Part shown: positions 1 through 8,462 of the stretch, one piece after another
Position numbering within the stretch: position 1 is the stretch's first letter
Layout of the letters: each line of letters begins with the position of its first letter
Source of the DNA: Rhodospirillaceae bacterium UBA6608
GTDB taxonomy: Bacteria; Pseudomonadota; Alphaproteobacteria; Rhodospirillales_A; Casp-alpha2
Assembly: GCA_002433335.1 (NCBI GenBank)
Contig: DJHY01000058.1
Location: 1 to 31,215 of the forward strand
DNA: 31,215 bases
Direction of reading: 5' to 3'
Notes under the pieces: generated by a model
Database searches by the model: none
What the model was told of the DNA's origin: nothing
The model's input: the letters and a program-made list of their open reading frames with translations, nothing else
Position numbers and translations under genes: made by a program

Positions 1-594
1 TTCATGGGCGCGCTGCCGGAAAGCCAGCTGAAGGCGTTTATCGAAAAATTGACCGATGGGGCCAAGGCGCCGCTCGACGCTGCCCTGGAACAAGGGCAAG
101 CTGCTTTGGACTCGGGCGAGAACGAGCTGGCCCTGGAAATCTTCAAGGAAGTCCAGGCCCAAGATCAGGCCAACGATGCCGCCATTTCCGGCATTCTGCG
201 CGCGCAGATCGCGCTGGGCATGCTCGAAGACGCCGAAGAGATCCTGGGTGCCTTGCCGTCCAACCTGCGGACCAAGGCTGATATCGAATCCGCGGCCTCG
301 GCCCTGGAGCTGGCCAAGGAAGTCGGTCAGACCGGTGATCCGGCGCAGCTGCGCGCCGCCGTCGAAGCCAATCCGAAAGACAATCAGGCGCGGTTCGATC
401 TTTCCCTGGCCCTGTTCGCGCGGGGCGATGCCGAGGGCGCGATCGACGAGTTGCTGGAGCTGGTCCGCCGCGACAAAGCCTGGAACGACGAAGCCGGGCG
501 CAAGCAGCTGGTCAAAATCTTCGACACCCTGGGCGGGGCGCATGAACTGACGATGTCGGGCCGCCGCCGTCTGTCGTCGGTCCTGTTTTCGTAA
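1..594 (+). CDS. Thioredoxin/TPR co-chaperone (CnoX/YbbN type), 5' truncated
   Basis: This is the C-terminal part of a thioredoxin-fold protein with a TPR-like helical tail, cut by the window edge; the reading frame is open from base 1. The first residues (F-M-G-A-L-P-E-S-Q-L-K-x-F-I) match the last strand and helix of a thioredoxin domain, whose CxxC-type region would lie upstream. The remaining about 170 residues are Ala/Leu-rich helices with the periodicity of the tetratricopeptide tail of CnoX/YbbN, for example the stretch around residues 125-150 (NPKDNQARFDLSLALFARGD). In this family the protein acts in the cytosol as a holdase that hands clients to GroEL or DnaK; that role is family knowledge. 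The internal ATG at base 4 is not the start. It is followed 20 bases later by a LON-domain gene on the same strand, so they are probably co-transcribed. Confidence 0.85.
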   Translation, partial: FMGALPESQLKAFIEKLTDGAKAPLDAALEQGQAALDSGENELALEIFKEVQAQDQANDAAISGILRAQIALGMLEDAEEILGALPSNLRTKADIESAASALELAKEVGQTGDPAQLRAAVEANPKDNQARFDLSLALFARGDAEGAIDELLELVRRDKAWNDEAGRKQLVKIFDTLGGAHELTMSGRRRLSSVLFS

Positions 595-614
595 GCGGCG
601 CGGGGCCAGACGCC

Positions 615-1304
615 ATGGCCTTCGGCGCCCGATATCCCGACACAGGTACGCTACCGGACGTTCTGCCGATCTTTCCGCTTCCCGGGGCCATGCTGCTGCC
701 GGGCGGGCAATTGCCGCTGAATATTTTCGAGCCGCGCTATCTGAACATGACGCTGGACGCCATGGGTCAAGGCCGATTGATCGGCATGGTGCAGCCCAAG
801 CCCGCACCGGGCGAGGACCTGCCGCGCGATCCGGACCTGCGTGAAGCCCCCGACGTCTTTAGTGTCGGCTGCATGGGCCGGATCGTCAGCTTCGCCGAAA
901 CCGGCGACGGGCGACTGATGATCACCCTGTTGGGGCAAAGCCGGTTCCGCATTGCCGAGGAAATATCGTTGGAAAACGGCTATCGCCGGGTACGCCCGGA
1001 TTTTTCAGCCTTCGCCGCCGACGAAGACGCCGATGGACCGGTCGTTATGGATCGCCCGCGCCTGTTGCAGGCGGCGTCGCGGTTTTTCGATGCGCAAGGC
1101 ATGAAAGCCGATTGGCAATCAATCGAAGACGCACCCGACGGTCTGTTGGTGACGTCGCTGTCGATGGTCTGTCCGTTCGATCTGCGCGAGAAGCAGGCCC
1201 TGTTGGAAAGCGAATCGCAGGAAACGCGGGCAAGCTTGCTGACCGAACTGTTGGAAATGGCCGCGCTGGGCCCGACGGACACGCCCGGCGGCACCGCGCA
1301 CTGA
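615..1304 (+). CDS. LON peptidase N-terminal (substrate-binding) domain protein
   Basis: The 229-residue protein is a stand-alone LON substrate-binding domain without the AAA+ or protease parts. The diagnostic start is visible at residues 17-43: [15 protein letters not shown], then [10 protein letters not shown], followed by R-L-I-G-M-V-Q-P. The family is widespread in alphaproteobacteria and its biochemical role is not settled; it is presumed to bind unfolded or specific protein substrates. It sits between a CnoX-type co-chaperone and a Trm112-like protein, so a protein quality-control setting is a reasonable inference. The ATG at 615 lies 20 bases after the previous stop and no better start is seen. 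Family assignment is strong; function is open. Confidence 0.9.
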   Translation: MAFGARYPDTGTLPDVLPIFPLPGAMLLPGGQLPLNIFEPRYLNMTLDAMGQGRLIGMVQPKPAPGEDLPRDPDLREAPDVFSVGCMGRIVSFAETGDGRLMITLLGQSRFRIAEEISLENGYRRVRPDFSAFAADEDADGPVVMDRPRLLQAASRFFDAQGMKADWQSIEDAPDGLLVTSLSMVCPFDLREKQALLESESQETRASLLTELLEMAALGPTDTPGGTAH

Positions 1305-1332
1305 TGACTTCTTATTTATGGAGACGGCACGC

Positions 1333-1539
1333 ATGAGCGGCACCGGAAAGGTCGACCCGAAGCTGTTGGAGATCCTGGTCTGCCCCGTGACCAAGGGGCC
1401 GCTGGACTATGATGCCGCCAAGGGCGAGCTCATCAGCCGCCGCGCGGGCCTGGCTTATCCGATCCGCGATGGCATTCCGATCATGCTGCCGGACGAAGCC
1501 CGGCAGATCAAAGCCGACAACGAAGGGGCCGGACGATGA
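1333..1539 (+). CDS. Trm112 family protein
   Basis: A 68-residue protein of the Trm112/YcaR family. It carries [15 protein letters not shown] near its N-terminus, then a short beta hairpin ([21 protein letters not shown]) typical of the family. Only one cysteine is present, so the zinc site of eukaryotic Trm112 is not conserved, as is usual in bacterial members. In eukaryotes Trm112 activates methyltransferases; a similar partner role in bacteria is inference. I chose the ATG at 1333 because GGAGA at 1320-1324 is well placed before it, whereas the in-frame ATG at 1318 has no ribosome-binding site. Its last bases overlap the next gene by 4 bases (ATGA), indicating translational coupling. Confidence 0.88.
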   Translation: MSGTGKVDPKLLEILVCPVTKGPLDYDAAKGELISRRAGLAYPIRDGIPIMLPDEARQIKADNEGAGR

Positions 1540-1910
1540 GCGGCAATCACGGCAGCCGCCATACGCCGACGGAACTGCGCATCAAAAAAGACGACAAGGT
1601 GCTGGAGATCGATTTCGACGACGGCGCTTCGTTCCGTATCCCGGCGGAGCTGCTGCGGGTCGAAAGCCCCTCGGCCGAAGTCCAGGGGCACGGCCCCGGG
1701 CAGAAGACGACCATCGCCGGTCGCCGCCACGTCAACATCATCGGTGCGGAACCCGTGGGCAACTACGCCGTGCGGCTGAAGTTCGACGACCTGCACGACA
1801 CCGGTATTTTTTCGTGGGAATACCTGTATGACGTCGGCACGCGGCAGGATGAAATCTGGGCCGGCTATTTGGAAGCCCTGGAGGCCAAGGGCCTAAGCCG
1901 CGACCCCTGA
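1536..1910 (+). CDS. DUF971 domain protein (gamma-butyrobetaine hydroxylase-like N-terminal domain)
   Basis: The 124-residue protein is a single DUF971 domain. It shows the family hallmarks [19 protein letters not shown] near the start, [21 protein letters not shown] centrally, and [12 protein letters not shown] near the end. The same domain forms the N-terminal part of gamma-butyrobetaine hydroxylase; stand-alone copies are common in proteobacteria, often beside Fe-S cluster or protein-maturation genes. Its exact role is unknown. It overlaps the Trm112 gene by 4 bases. Its stop and the stop of the convergent minus-strand gene share the palindrome TGATCA at 1908-1913, so there is no room for a separate terminator. 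Confidence 0.9.
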   Translation: MSGNHGSRHTPTELRIKKDDKVLEIDFDDGASFRIPAELLRVESPSAEVQGHGPGQKTTIAGRRHVNIIGAEPVGNYAVRLKFDDLHDTGIFSWEYLYDVGTRQDEIWAGYLEALEAKGLSRDP

Positions 1911-2753
1911 TCAGCTGCCGCAGCGAATAACCGAATCAAGGCCCGACGACCGAACGTACCAAGACGGGCTGATGTGCAGGCCGAGCTGACCCGTCGGGTT
2001 CAGATACGATTTGATCTTGAAGGTCGTGCTTTGATCGGGCCGAAGCTGGACACGCCGCGTCCGCACCGTCCGCTTTTCCGCACCGCCGATCTGATAGACG
2101 GTGATCGAACCGGGATCGGGAAATTCCGGGCCTTTGTTGACGATGCGAAAAATCGTCGTATCGCCCTCGCAAGAGGCCGAAACCTCAATGTCCAAGGGGC
2201 TGCCGACCGCATTTCGCAATTCCACATGGACCCGTTCAGGCTGGGACGGGGCTTTCGGTGCTTGAGCAAGTTGGGTCTCGGCAATCTGGGTGGGGCGTTT
2301 CTTGGGCATGACCGTCACGGGCGTGCCGCCGGCCGCCGTGGCGAAATCGTTCAAATCCGCGGCGCTGGCCTGAACCGCGCTGCTTTGCTTGTCCGCCAGA
2401 CAGCGCAGAACACCGATGCGGCCTTCCGTCACGGCGATATAGCGTTCCAGATCCGCGCCGGAAATTTCGACCTTCGCGCCGTTGTGGGTCACCGGCAGAG
2501 CCTTGCCATCGGCGCCCAGGGCCTTCAGGCGGCGCAAGCGATCCTGTTGATGGGCGATATAACCCTGCCAATCTCCACCCAAGCGGCCCTCGATATACTT
2601 GATCACTTGGCCATGGCTGACGTCGCCCGCATAGGGTCCGCTGGGAAACGCCGGGCAGCGGTCCTGGGCAGCGGCGGGCGCGGCCATCAGCAATATCGAG
2701 GCCGCGGCGAAGCAGACGGTCTTATCCGCGTTTTTCAGAATAGAGAGAGTCAT
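1911..2753 (-). CDS. Secreted protein of unknown function, C-terminal beta-sandwich-like region
   Basis: I do not recognise this 280-residue protein. It has a clear Sec signal peptide: basic start, hydrophobic stretch around residues 13-27 and an A-A-A-Q-D cleavage site near residue 30. The mature N-terminal half (about 31-130) is charged and probably helical, with two cysteines (one just after the cleavage site, one at R-C-L-A-D). A Pro/Ala/Gln-rich linker follows at about 145-175. The last about 105 residues (V-H-V-E-L-R-N-A-V-G-S-P-L-D-I-E-V-S-A-S-C, then I-V-N-K-G-P) look like an immunoglobulin/CARDB-type beta sandwich, ending I-R-C-G-S; the two cysteines there could form a disulfide. The likely location is the periplasm or outside the cell. 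The ATG at 2753 lacks a good ribosome-binding site, but it is the only start that keeps the signal peptide. Confidence 0.7.
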   Translation of the reverse strand: MTLSILKNADKTVCFAAASILLMAAPAAAQDRCPAFPSGPYAGDVSHGQVIKYIEGRLGGDWQGYIAHQQDRLRRLKALGADGKALPVTHNGAKVEISGADLERYIAVTEGRIGVLRCLADKQSSAVQASAADLNDFATAAGGTPVTVMPKKRPTQIAETQLAQAPKAPSQPERVHVELRNAVGSPLDIEVSASCEGDTTIFRIVNKGPEFPDPGSITVYQIGGAEKRTVRTRRVQLRPDQSTTFKIKSYLNPTGQLGLHISPSWYVRSSGLDSVIRCGS

Positions 2754-2857
2754 TGGCTTGGCAGTTCGGTTTGGTATCCTTGGGAGATCATCCCATTACT
2801 GACACCTCAACCTGATCCAAGCCTTACAGGTCCAACATTTAACCCAAAATTTGTCGG

Positions 2858-3562
2858 TTAGGTTGGCACCCGGTCTCCGGCGGCGGTCAGCAGCTCTTTC
2901 ACGACCCCGCCTTTCAGATCGATCCCGACGCCGCATTTACAGCCGGCGCAACCGACGCAGGCATCAAGGCCCAAGTCGATTGCCGCATCCAACGCCGCGG
3001 CACGCCCTTCTTCGGTCACGCAGGGGTCGAGCCGCTGGCGTTGCAGTTTCAACAACGAAAACGGATTGCCCCAGCGATAGCCGTGGACCGGATCCATCGG
3101 CGGCGCGTCGTCTTCGAAATTCCGCGCATGCATGGGACAGCCGTCCAGGCAGGCATAACATTCGATACAGGCCGTCAGATCGTGAAATTCCTTAGGTGCT
3201 TCGACGTTCAGGTCGTTGGTCCGCTGACCCGCCGACAGGCGACCGCGCAGTTGGCGGGCGATGCCGTCGCGGCGCACGACCAGATCGCTCAGAACCGGCA
3301 GGGTCGCCATCGGCTCGATGCTGTCGCCGTCGCGCACCCGGGCGCGGCAGGCAATGCGCGGGCGTCCGTTGACGTCGATGGTGCAGACCCCGCAATTGCG
3401 CGCCCGGCAACCGTAACGAAACGCCAAATCCGGCATGGCCGTTGCCTGGGCCTGGAGCAACACGTCCAGGGCCATGGGCCGTTCCTTGTCGTGGCGGGGC
3501 TGGTATTCGTAGGAAACGGTCTCGCGGACGCCGTTCCGGCTGGTAACGATATCGACTTTCAT
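2858..3562 (-). CDS. Succinate dehydrogenase/fumarate reductase-like iron-sulfur subunit
   Basis: The 234-residue protein has the SdhB/FrdB layout. An N-terminal plant-ferredoxin-type domain binds a 2Fe-2S cluster through C52-x4-C57-x2-C60-x11-C72. A C-terminal helical ferredoxin domain follows, with C132-x2-C135-x2-C138-x3-C142-P. The second cysteine group of that domain is unusual: C202-x2-C205-x2-C208-x-C210-G, without the C-x3-C-P ending normal in SdhB. It would pass electrons from the flavoprotein encoded 48 bases upstream. No membrane-anchor subunit (SdhC/D or FrdC/D) is present nearby, so the electron acceptor is unknown and the complex may be soluble or use an anchor encoded elsewhere. 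I leave out the symbol sdhB because the partner lacks key succinate/fumarate residues and the true sdhCDAB operon is expected elsewhere. Confidence 0.85.
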   Translation of the reverse strand: MKVDIVTSRNGVRETVSYEYQPRHDKERPMALDVLLQAQATAMPDLAFRYGCRARNCGVCTIDVNGRPRIACRARVRDGDSIEPMATLPVLSDLVVRRDGIARQLRGRLSAGQRTNDLNVEAPKEFHDLTACIECYACLDGCPMHARNFEDDAPPMDPVHGYRWGNPFSLLKLQRQRLDPCVTEEGRAAALDAAIDLGLDACVGCAGCKCGVGIDLKGGVVKELLTAAGDRVPT

Positions 3563-3610
3563 GGGGGGCGGTTCTTCTACGGTCGGTAGGGGAGGGCGCG
3601 GTCGGTTGAT

Positions 3611-5536
3611 CTATTCGGCGGGCGCATCCGGCAGCGGCCCAACGATGTTGCGGTATCGCTTTTCCAAAACGGAATCGAGCACGCCCTGCGGCAACAGGCG
3701 CAACGCCTTGTTCGCATACTGCCGCCAAGTCTCCTTCAGATGGATCGCCATCAGGCGCGGCAAGGGCGTGCGCGGCCGGGCGACCCGACGGGACCGATAG
3801 GCAAATGCCCGATCCGCACCGGGATCGCGGGCGACCACGGTCGAATAGGGGGCCGACAGGAACGACGCGGTCGGTCGGTCCAGGCGAACATGGCCACCCA
3901 CGCTGACGTCTCGTTCACGGGCGGCCACGGTCACGGCGCGGGCCACGTCCAGCAAATTGCGCAGCTCGGCATATTCGATGAAGGCCTGATTCCACAGGCC
4001 ATATGCCGGGATCGCCGCCGCATCGGCGCGGGCGGTCAGGTCATCGATCAGCCCATCCATCAAATCCAGGGTGTCTGCGGTGCGGGCCGGGCCGATATTG
4101 GTCCAGGCCGCTTCCTGCAATTCCAGTTTCAACGCGGCCGGGGCCTGTGCGCCCGTCTGACCGAAACGCGCTTGCGTCTCCGCGATCAAGGGGGCGAAGG
4201 CCGCATCACGGTCCGGTCCGGGTTTGTCTGCGCGGGCCAAATCGGCGGCGGCCCGCCCGGCGCGAAGGCCGAACACGACGTTTTCAGTCAGCGCGGTCGA
4301 ACCCAAACGGTTGGCGCCGAACACGCCGCCCATGGATTGGCCCGCCGCGAACAAACCAGTCACACCCAGCTTTTGCGTACCGGCCCCGTCGCCGCCGACG
4401 GACGCCCCGTCGGTATCGGCGCGGATGCCGCCCATCATATAGTGGGCGGCGGGACGAACCTCCCAGGGTTCGGCGCATTGGATTTGCGGTTTGCCCAGGG
4501 CTTGGCGCGCCGTGCGGTAGGCCGACGGCATGCCCGTTTCCAAATAGCGCATGAAATACCGGCCCGAGCGGGGCGGTCGCGCATTGCCGGTCAGGTCCAG
4601 ATAAGCCCCGCCGTTTTCCGATCCGCGCCCATCGGCGACGGCGCGCATGATCGCGGCGGAACATTCGGCGCGGGTCCGCATGTAGACACCGTCCAAAATG
4701 ACCTTGCCGTTGCGGTCGCGCAGCACGCCCAGGAAGCTGGCCGTCGACGGCTCGCCGATCAGCAGTCCTTCGTACGACGGCGGCGAGGTCAGGCAGAACG
4801 GCAGGAATTGCACCTGTTCCATATCGACCAGGTCGGCCCCGGCGCGGGCGGCGGCGGCGTAACCGTCGCCGGTGTTGCCGCGCATGGTGTCGGTCTTGGG
4901 GAAGAACAGGGTCGACAGGCCACCGGCAGCGACAATCACGGACGGGGCGCGCACGGCGATCAGCACGCCGTCCGCCGCGTGGTAGATCAGGGCCCCGGCG
5001 ATCCGGCGCTGACCGTCGGCAGCTTCTTCCGTCGCCAGGTCCAGGAACCAAGCGTCTTCCAAATAGTCGATCCGCGTACCTTCGACCACGGCGTCCCAAC
5101 CGGCATGGCTGAAGGCCACGCCCGCGTTGGCATGGCCGACCGAACGCGCGACCCAATGGCCGCCCTTGGCCAGGGGCCGGGCATAGGGGCCTTGGCGTTC
5201 GGCATTGATCTTGGGCCGCAGTCCATGGGCGCGGTACCAGTCGTAGGCTTCGCGGTTGTCGCGGGCATAGGTTTCGGTGATCGACGGGTCCTGCAGGTCC
5301 GCGCCGGAAAAGCGCAGGTTGTCGGACAGTTCCTCGACCGTGTCGGCATCGCTGGACGAGCCGCGAACCGTTGCGTTTCCTTCGGAAATTTTGGTGTCGG
5401 AGCAGCCGATGGGGTCTTTCGAGACCACCAGAACGCGCGCGCCTTTTTCGGCAGCCGCGTCGGCGGCGGCACTACCGGCCCCGCCGGATCCGATCACGAC
5501 GACATCGTAATCGCGCCATTGTACTTCAATCGCCAC
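3611..5536 (-). CDS. FAD-binding flavoprotein of the SdhA/FrdA/L-aspartate oxidase superfamily, substrate unknown
   Basis: The 641-residue flavoprotein has the FAD dinucleotide motif G-S-G-G-A-G at residues 16-21, N-T-G-D-G at 221-225, H-Y-M-M-G-G-I at 365-371 and G-A-N-R-L-G-S near 407-413, then a C-terminal helical domain with E-L-R-N-L-L-D-V-A and G-G-H-V-R. The covalent-FAD histidine of SdhA/FrdA is absent: that segment reads S-D-T-K-I-S-E-G-N, so FAD should be non-covalent, as in L-aspartate oxidase. The usual F-H-P-T is F-L-P-F (245-248), and the R-G-E-G-G arginine of the capping domain is not found. H365 and R410 are kept. It is therefore probably not a succinate/fumarate enzyme. The start is GTG at 5536, with GGGAGG about 9 bases upstream. 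It is the first gene of a pair with the iron-sulfur subunit. Confidence 0.85.
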   Translation of the reverse strand: MAIEVQWRDYDVVVIGSGGAGSAAADAAAEKGARVLVVSKDPIGCSDTKISEGNATVRGSSSDADTVEELSDNLRFSGADLQDPSITETYARDNREAYDWYRAHGLRPKINAERQGPYARPLAKGGHWVARSVGHANAGVAFSHAGWDAVVEGTRIDYLEDAWFLDLATEEAADGQRRIAGALIYHAADGVLIAVRAPSVIVAAGGLSTLFFPKTDTMRGNTGDGYAAAARAGADLVDMEQVQFLPFCLTSPPSYEGLLIGEPSTASFLGVLRDRNGKVILDGVYMRTRAECSAAIMRAVADGRGSENGGAYLDLTGNARPPRSGRYFMRYLETGMPSAYRTARQALGKPQIQCAEPWEVRPAAHYMMGGIRADTDGASVGGDGAGTQKLGVTGLFAAGQSMGGVFGANRLGSTALTENVVFGLRAGRAAADLARADKPGPDRDAAFAPLIAETQARFGQTGAQAPAALKLELQEAAWTNIGPARTADTLDLMDGLIDDLTARADAAAIPAYGLWNQAFIEYAELRNLLDVARAVTVAARERDVSVGGHVRLDRPTASFLSAPYSTVVARDPGADRAFAYRSRRVARPRTPLPRLMAIHLKETWRQYANKALRLLPQGVLDSVLEKRYRNIVGPLPDAPAE

Positions 5537-5649
5537 GGGGCCTGCCTCCCAGTCAGTCGCCGTTTCTTGTTGCCCGAATCAAGGCGTCGGCGGCGGGGAA
5601 AGGCAAGGAAAATCGTGGGCGGGGGCTAAATCCGGCCCGGATCGGCGAC

Positions 5650-6324
5650 TTAAACCGGCTGATCCGGATAGGCCAATTCATGGGTCGCGCGCCAAGCGTC
5701 GCCCACGTAATTGACGATCAGGGTCTGGCGTACGCCGGTGATCGGCTTGTGCCGAAAACCGTGCCAGGTGTCGGAGCCGGGCACGAACACAAGGGCGCGG
5801 TTGCTCTGGTGCGGGGTCGGTCCGAAATAGTCTTCTTCCTTGGGCCCGGCATAAATGTCGGTGCCCCAATCTTCGCCCTCGGGCGCGTCGGACAGATAAA
5901 CCAGCAGGCTTAGTTTCTTGACCGAAATGTCCTTGTGCGGATGCAGCCAGAAACCGTCGCGGTCCTGGGCATATTCCAAACGCAGGTAGCTGCCCGACAG
6001 GTCGATGCCGCACATGTCTTCGATCCGCTTGACCGTTTCCGGGTTCTGGAAACCGTCGGAAATTTCCTGGCACACGGCGAATTCGGCGCGGCGGCCCGGG
6101 TCGAAATAGCTGCGGGTGTCGTTATTGGCGGCGCGGCGGCCGTCATTGTATTCGACGCGCGGCGCGTCGAACGGCAGGGCGCGGATGGCATCGACCACGT
6201 CGTCGGTAAAGACGTCGTCCAAAATCCAATGGGAAAACGGCTCGCTGCGGGTTTCGCAATTATCCAGGCTGGCCTGAAGCCGTGCCGTGTTGGCCGAAGG
6301 TGTGGTCATGGCGCCATCCATCAT
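5650..6324 (-). CDS. 2-oxoglutarate/Fe(II)-dependent oxygenase family protein
   Basis: This 224-residue protein has the double-stranded beta-helix signature of Fe(II)/2-oxoglutarate oxygenases: iron ligands H130 and D132 in H-P-H-K-D, a distal H188 in D-T-W-H-G-F, and R199 in V-R-Q-T-L-I-V-N-Y, which would bind the 2-oxoglutarate carboxylate. A segment Y-L-S-D-A-P-E-G-E-D-W-G-T-D sits between the halves. All catalytic residues are present, so it should be active; the substrate cannot be told from the sequence. Related stand-alone oxygenases act on prolyl or sugar-linked substrates, but that does not decide it here. The start at 6324 has an AAGAGA-type ribosome-binding site; an in-frame ATG at 6309 is the alternative. 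It lies 155 bases downstream of the UbiH-family gene and 113 bases upstream of the flavoprotein, on the same strand. Confidence 0.85.
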   Translation of the reverse strand: MMDGAMTTPSANTARLQASLDNCETRSEPFSHWILDDVFTDDVVDAIRALPFDAPRVEYNDGRRAANNDTRSYFDPGRRAEFAVCQEISDGFQNPETVKRIEDMCGIDLSGSYLRLEYAQDRDGFWLHPHKDISVKKLSLLVYLSDAPEGEDWGTDIYAGPKEEDYFGPTPHQSNRALVFVPGSDTWHGFRHKPITGVRQTLIVNYVGDAWRATHELAYPDQPV

Positions 6325-6479
6325 CGCATCTCTTCAACCCCGGACGGGGCCGTGCCTTCCTGTTAAATCCTTGATCCGAACGCGTCAAACATTCCGTCCA
6401 ACGCGCGCCAAGGCGAAACCTAGGTTAGTTCGAGGTCAAGCGCGGTGATTTGGATCAATCCCAGGCGGTTTTAAGTTGG

Positions 6480-7730
6480 CTACAGCCGCTCGCCCCGCAT
6501 CAGGCGCGGCAGTTCTCCGACCTCGCCCATGGCGTGGCGCATGAACAACTTGCGCAGACCCGGCAGGGCGTTGACCGCGCCCAGGCCCAAGTCGCGCGCC
6601 ACCCGCAGCGGCGCGATATCGTTGGAGAACAGGCGGTTCAGGGCATCGGTCATACCCAGCATCAGGGAATTGTCGAAGCGGCGGCCCCGCTCGTAATCCT
6701 CAAGCACCGACGGCGCACCCGGGTCCAGGCCCAACCGGCGCGCGTCGGCCAGAATCTCGGCCAAAACCGCGACGTCGCGAAGGCCCATGTTCAGGCCCTG
6801 ACCGGCGATCGGATGCATGCCGTGCAAGGCATCGCCCGCCAACACGAAGCGCCGCGCCGCGGCCTTGTTCGCCAAGTTGAGGGTCAGCGGGTAGCTCCAG
6901 CGGGGGCCAACCAGGGCGAGCGAGCCCAGAAAATCACCGAACCGCAGCGCCATCTCGGCCAAGAACGCATCGTCGTCGAGCGCCATCAGGGCGGGGGCCA
7001 GATCCTCGCGTTCGGTCCAGACCAGGGAGGATTGATGCTGTTCCCGGCCCGCCGCACCCCGGATCGGCAGGATCGCGAACGGCCCGGCCGGCAGGAAATG
7101 TTCGTGCGCGACATAACCGTGCGGTCGTTCGTGATCGACGGTGCAGACGATCCCGGTCTGACCGTATGACCAACCGCTCGATCGGATCCCGGCTAGGGTC
7201 CGGGTCTGCGAGGCGCGGCCATCCGCGCCGACGATCAACGATGCCGCCAGGCTCCGGCCATCCTTCAATGTGACCGACGCCAAGCCACCTTCCAGGTCCA
7301 TGCCCTCAATCTCGGCCGGGGCGACGACGGTCAGGTTCGGTGCGTCCTGCTGCGCTTTATATAAAGCGCGGCGCAGGTTGCGGTTTTCGATCATGTAGCC
7401 GAACGGGTCGTCGCCGACGTCGCTGTGGTCGTAATGCAGGAACAACATCGATTTGCCGTCGGCGACACGGATATCCTCGATCGGCGAGGCACCGGGGCCC
7501 AGGATGTCCCACAATCCGGCGGCGACCAGAACCCGATGGGTCGCAAGCGCGATGGCCGACGCCCGGCCGTCGAACCCGGCATCCAGGCCCGCCGCCGGGT
7601 CGATCCGGTCGACCAGCGTGACCCGCAGGCCCGCATTGGCCAGCAGCACAGCCAGCGTTCCGCCGACCAGCCCGCCCCCGACAATCAGGACATCCGACAC
7701 CGTTTCGTGCTCAGCCGCGCGATCCGTCAT
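6480..7730 (-). CDS. UbiH/UbiF/Coq6-family FAD-dependent monooxygenase (ubiquinone biosynthesis)
   Basis: The 416-residue flavoprotein hydroxylase shows the three FAD motifs of the class: G-G-G-L-V-G at residues 18-23, the D-G motif in V-G-A-D-G-R-A-S (168-174), and G-D in F-V-L-A-G-D-A-L-H-G-M-H-P-I-A-G-Q-G-L-N-M-G-L-R-D (296-319). The last segment is diagnostic for the UbiH/UbiF/VisC/COQ6 family, which hydroxylates the benzoquinone ring of the ubiquinone precursor. Which ring position is used (UbiH, UbiF, UbiI, UbiL or UbiM type) cannot be told here, so no symbol is given. I chose the ATG at 7730, preceded by GAGAG; the frame stays open to 7832, but that extension is Gly-Lys-Pro-rich, encoded by a short direct repeat, and looks non-coding. 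The gene diverges from glnK. Confidence 0.88.
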   Translation of the reverse strand: MTDRAAEHETVSDVLIVGGGLVGGTLAVLLANAGLRVTLVDRIDPAAGLDAGFDGRASAIALATHRVLVAAGLWDILGPGASPIEDIRVADGKSMLFLHYDHSDVGDDPFGYMIENRNLRRALYKAQQDAPNLTVVAPAEIEGMDLEGGLASVTLKDGRSLAASLIVGADGRASQTRTLAGIRSSGWSYGQTGIVCTVDHERPHGYVAHEHFLPAGPFAILPIRGAAGREQHQSSLVWTEREDLAPALMALDDDAFLAEMALRFGDFLGSLALVGPRWSYPLTLNLANKAAARRFVLAGDALHGMHPIAGQGLNMGLRDVAVLAEILADARRLGLDPGAPSVLEDYERGRRFDNSLMLGMTDALNRLFSNDIAPLRVARDLGLGAVNALPGLRKLFMRHAMGEVGELPRLMRGERL

Positions 7731-7897
7731 TGGCTTACTCTCTATGACTATGACCTGTCTGCTCTGGTTGCATTGTTTTACAGGTTTACCGGGTTTTCCA
7801 GGTTTACCGGAACCTGCGCAGAATCGCGCCATAAAAGATCAATGTCCAGGCAGTCTGGGTGGTCAAATAATGAGCAAAATGTCATTTTTGAACAAAC

Positions 7898-7909
7898 ATT
7901 GTGCACAAT
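7898..7909. promoter_or_regulatory. Perfect 12-bp palindrome upstream of glnK (candidate operator)
   Basis: ATTGTGCACAAT is a perfect inverted repeat centred about 105 bases upstream of the start site expected from the sigma-54-like promoter. That is the usual distance for a bacterial enhancer-binding protein such as NtrC. It does not match the classical NtrC site (GCACC...GGTGC with a spacer), so binding by NtrC is only a possibility. Confidence 0.35.
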
Positions 7910-7943
7910 TTCGCAGCGCCAGACGACACCTGTATCTGCGTAA

Positions 7944-8450
<507 letters not shown>

Positions 8451-8462
8451 GAGGTTTTCCAA

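Noticed and set aside
3611..5536. Gene symbol sdhA or frdA for the flavoprotein
   Set aside because: Key dicarboxylate-binding residues and the covalent-FAD histidine are missing and there is no membrane anchor, so the name would claim a reaction the sequence does not support.
3740..5629. Long plus-strand open frame (about 629 codons) opposite the flavoprotein gene
   Set aside because: It is antisense to a well-supported gene, is low in recognisable motifs and rich in Gly/Arg/Gln, and is explained by high GC at third codon positions.
7731..7832. N-terminal extension of the UbiH-family protein (Gly-Lys-Pro rich)
   Set aside because: It is encoded by a direct repeat in the promoter region, lacks a ribosome-binding site and would precede the conserved FAD-binding start.
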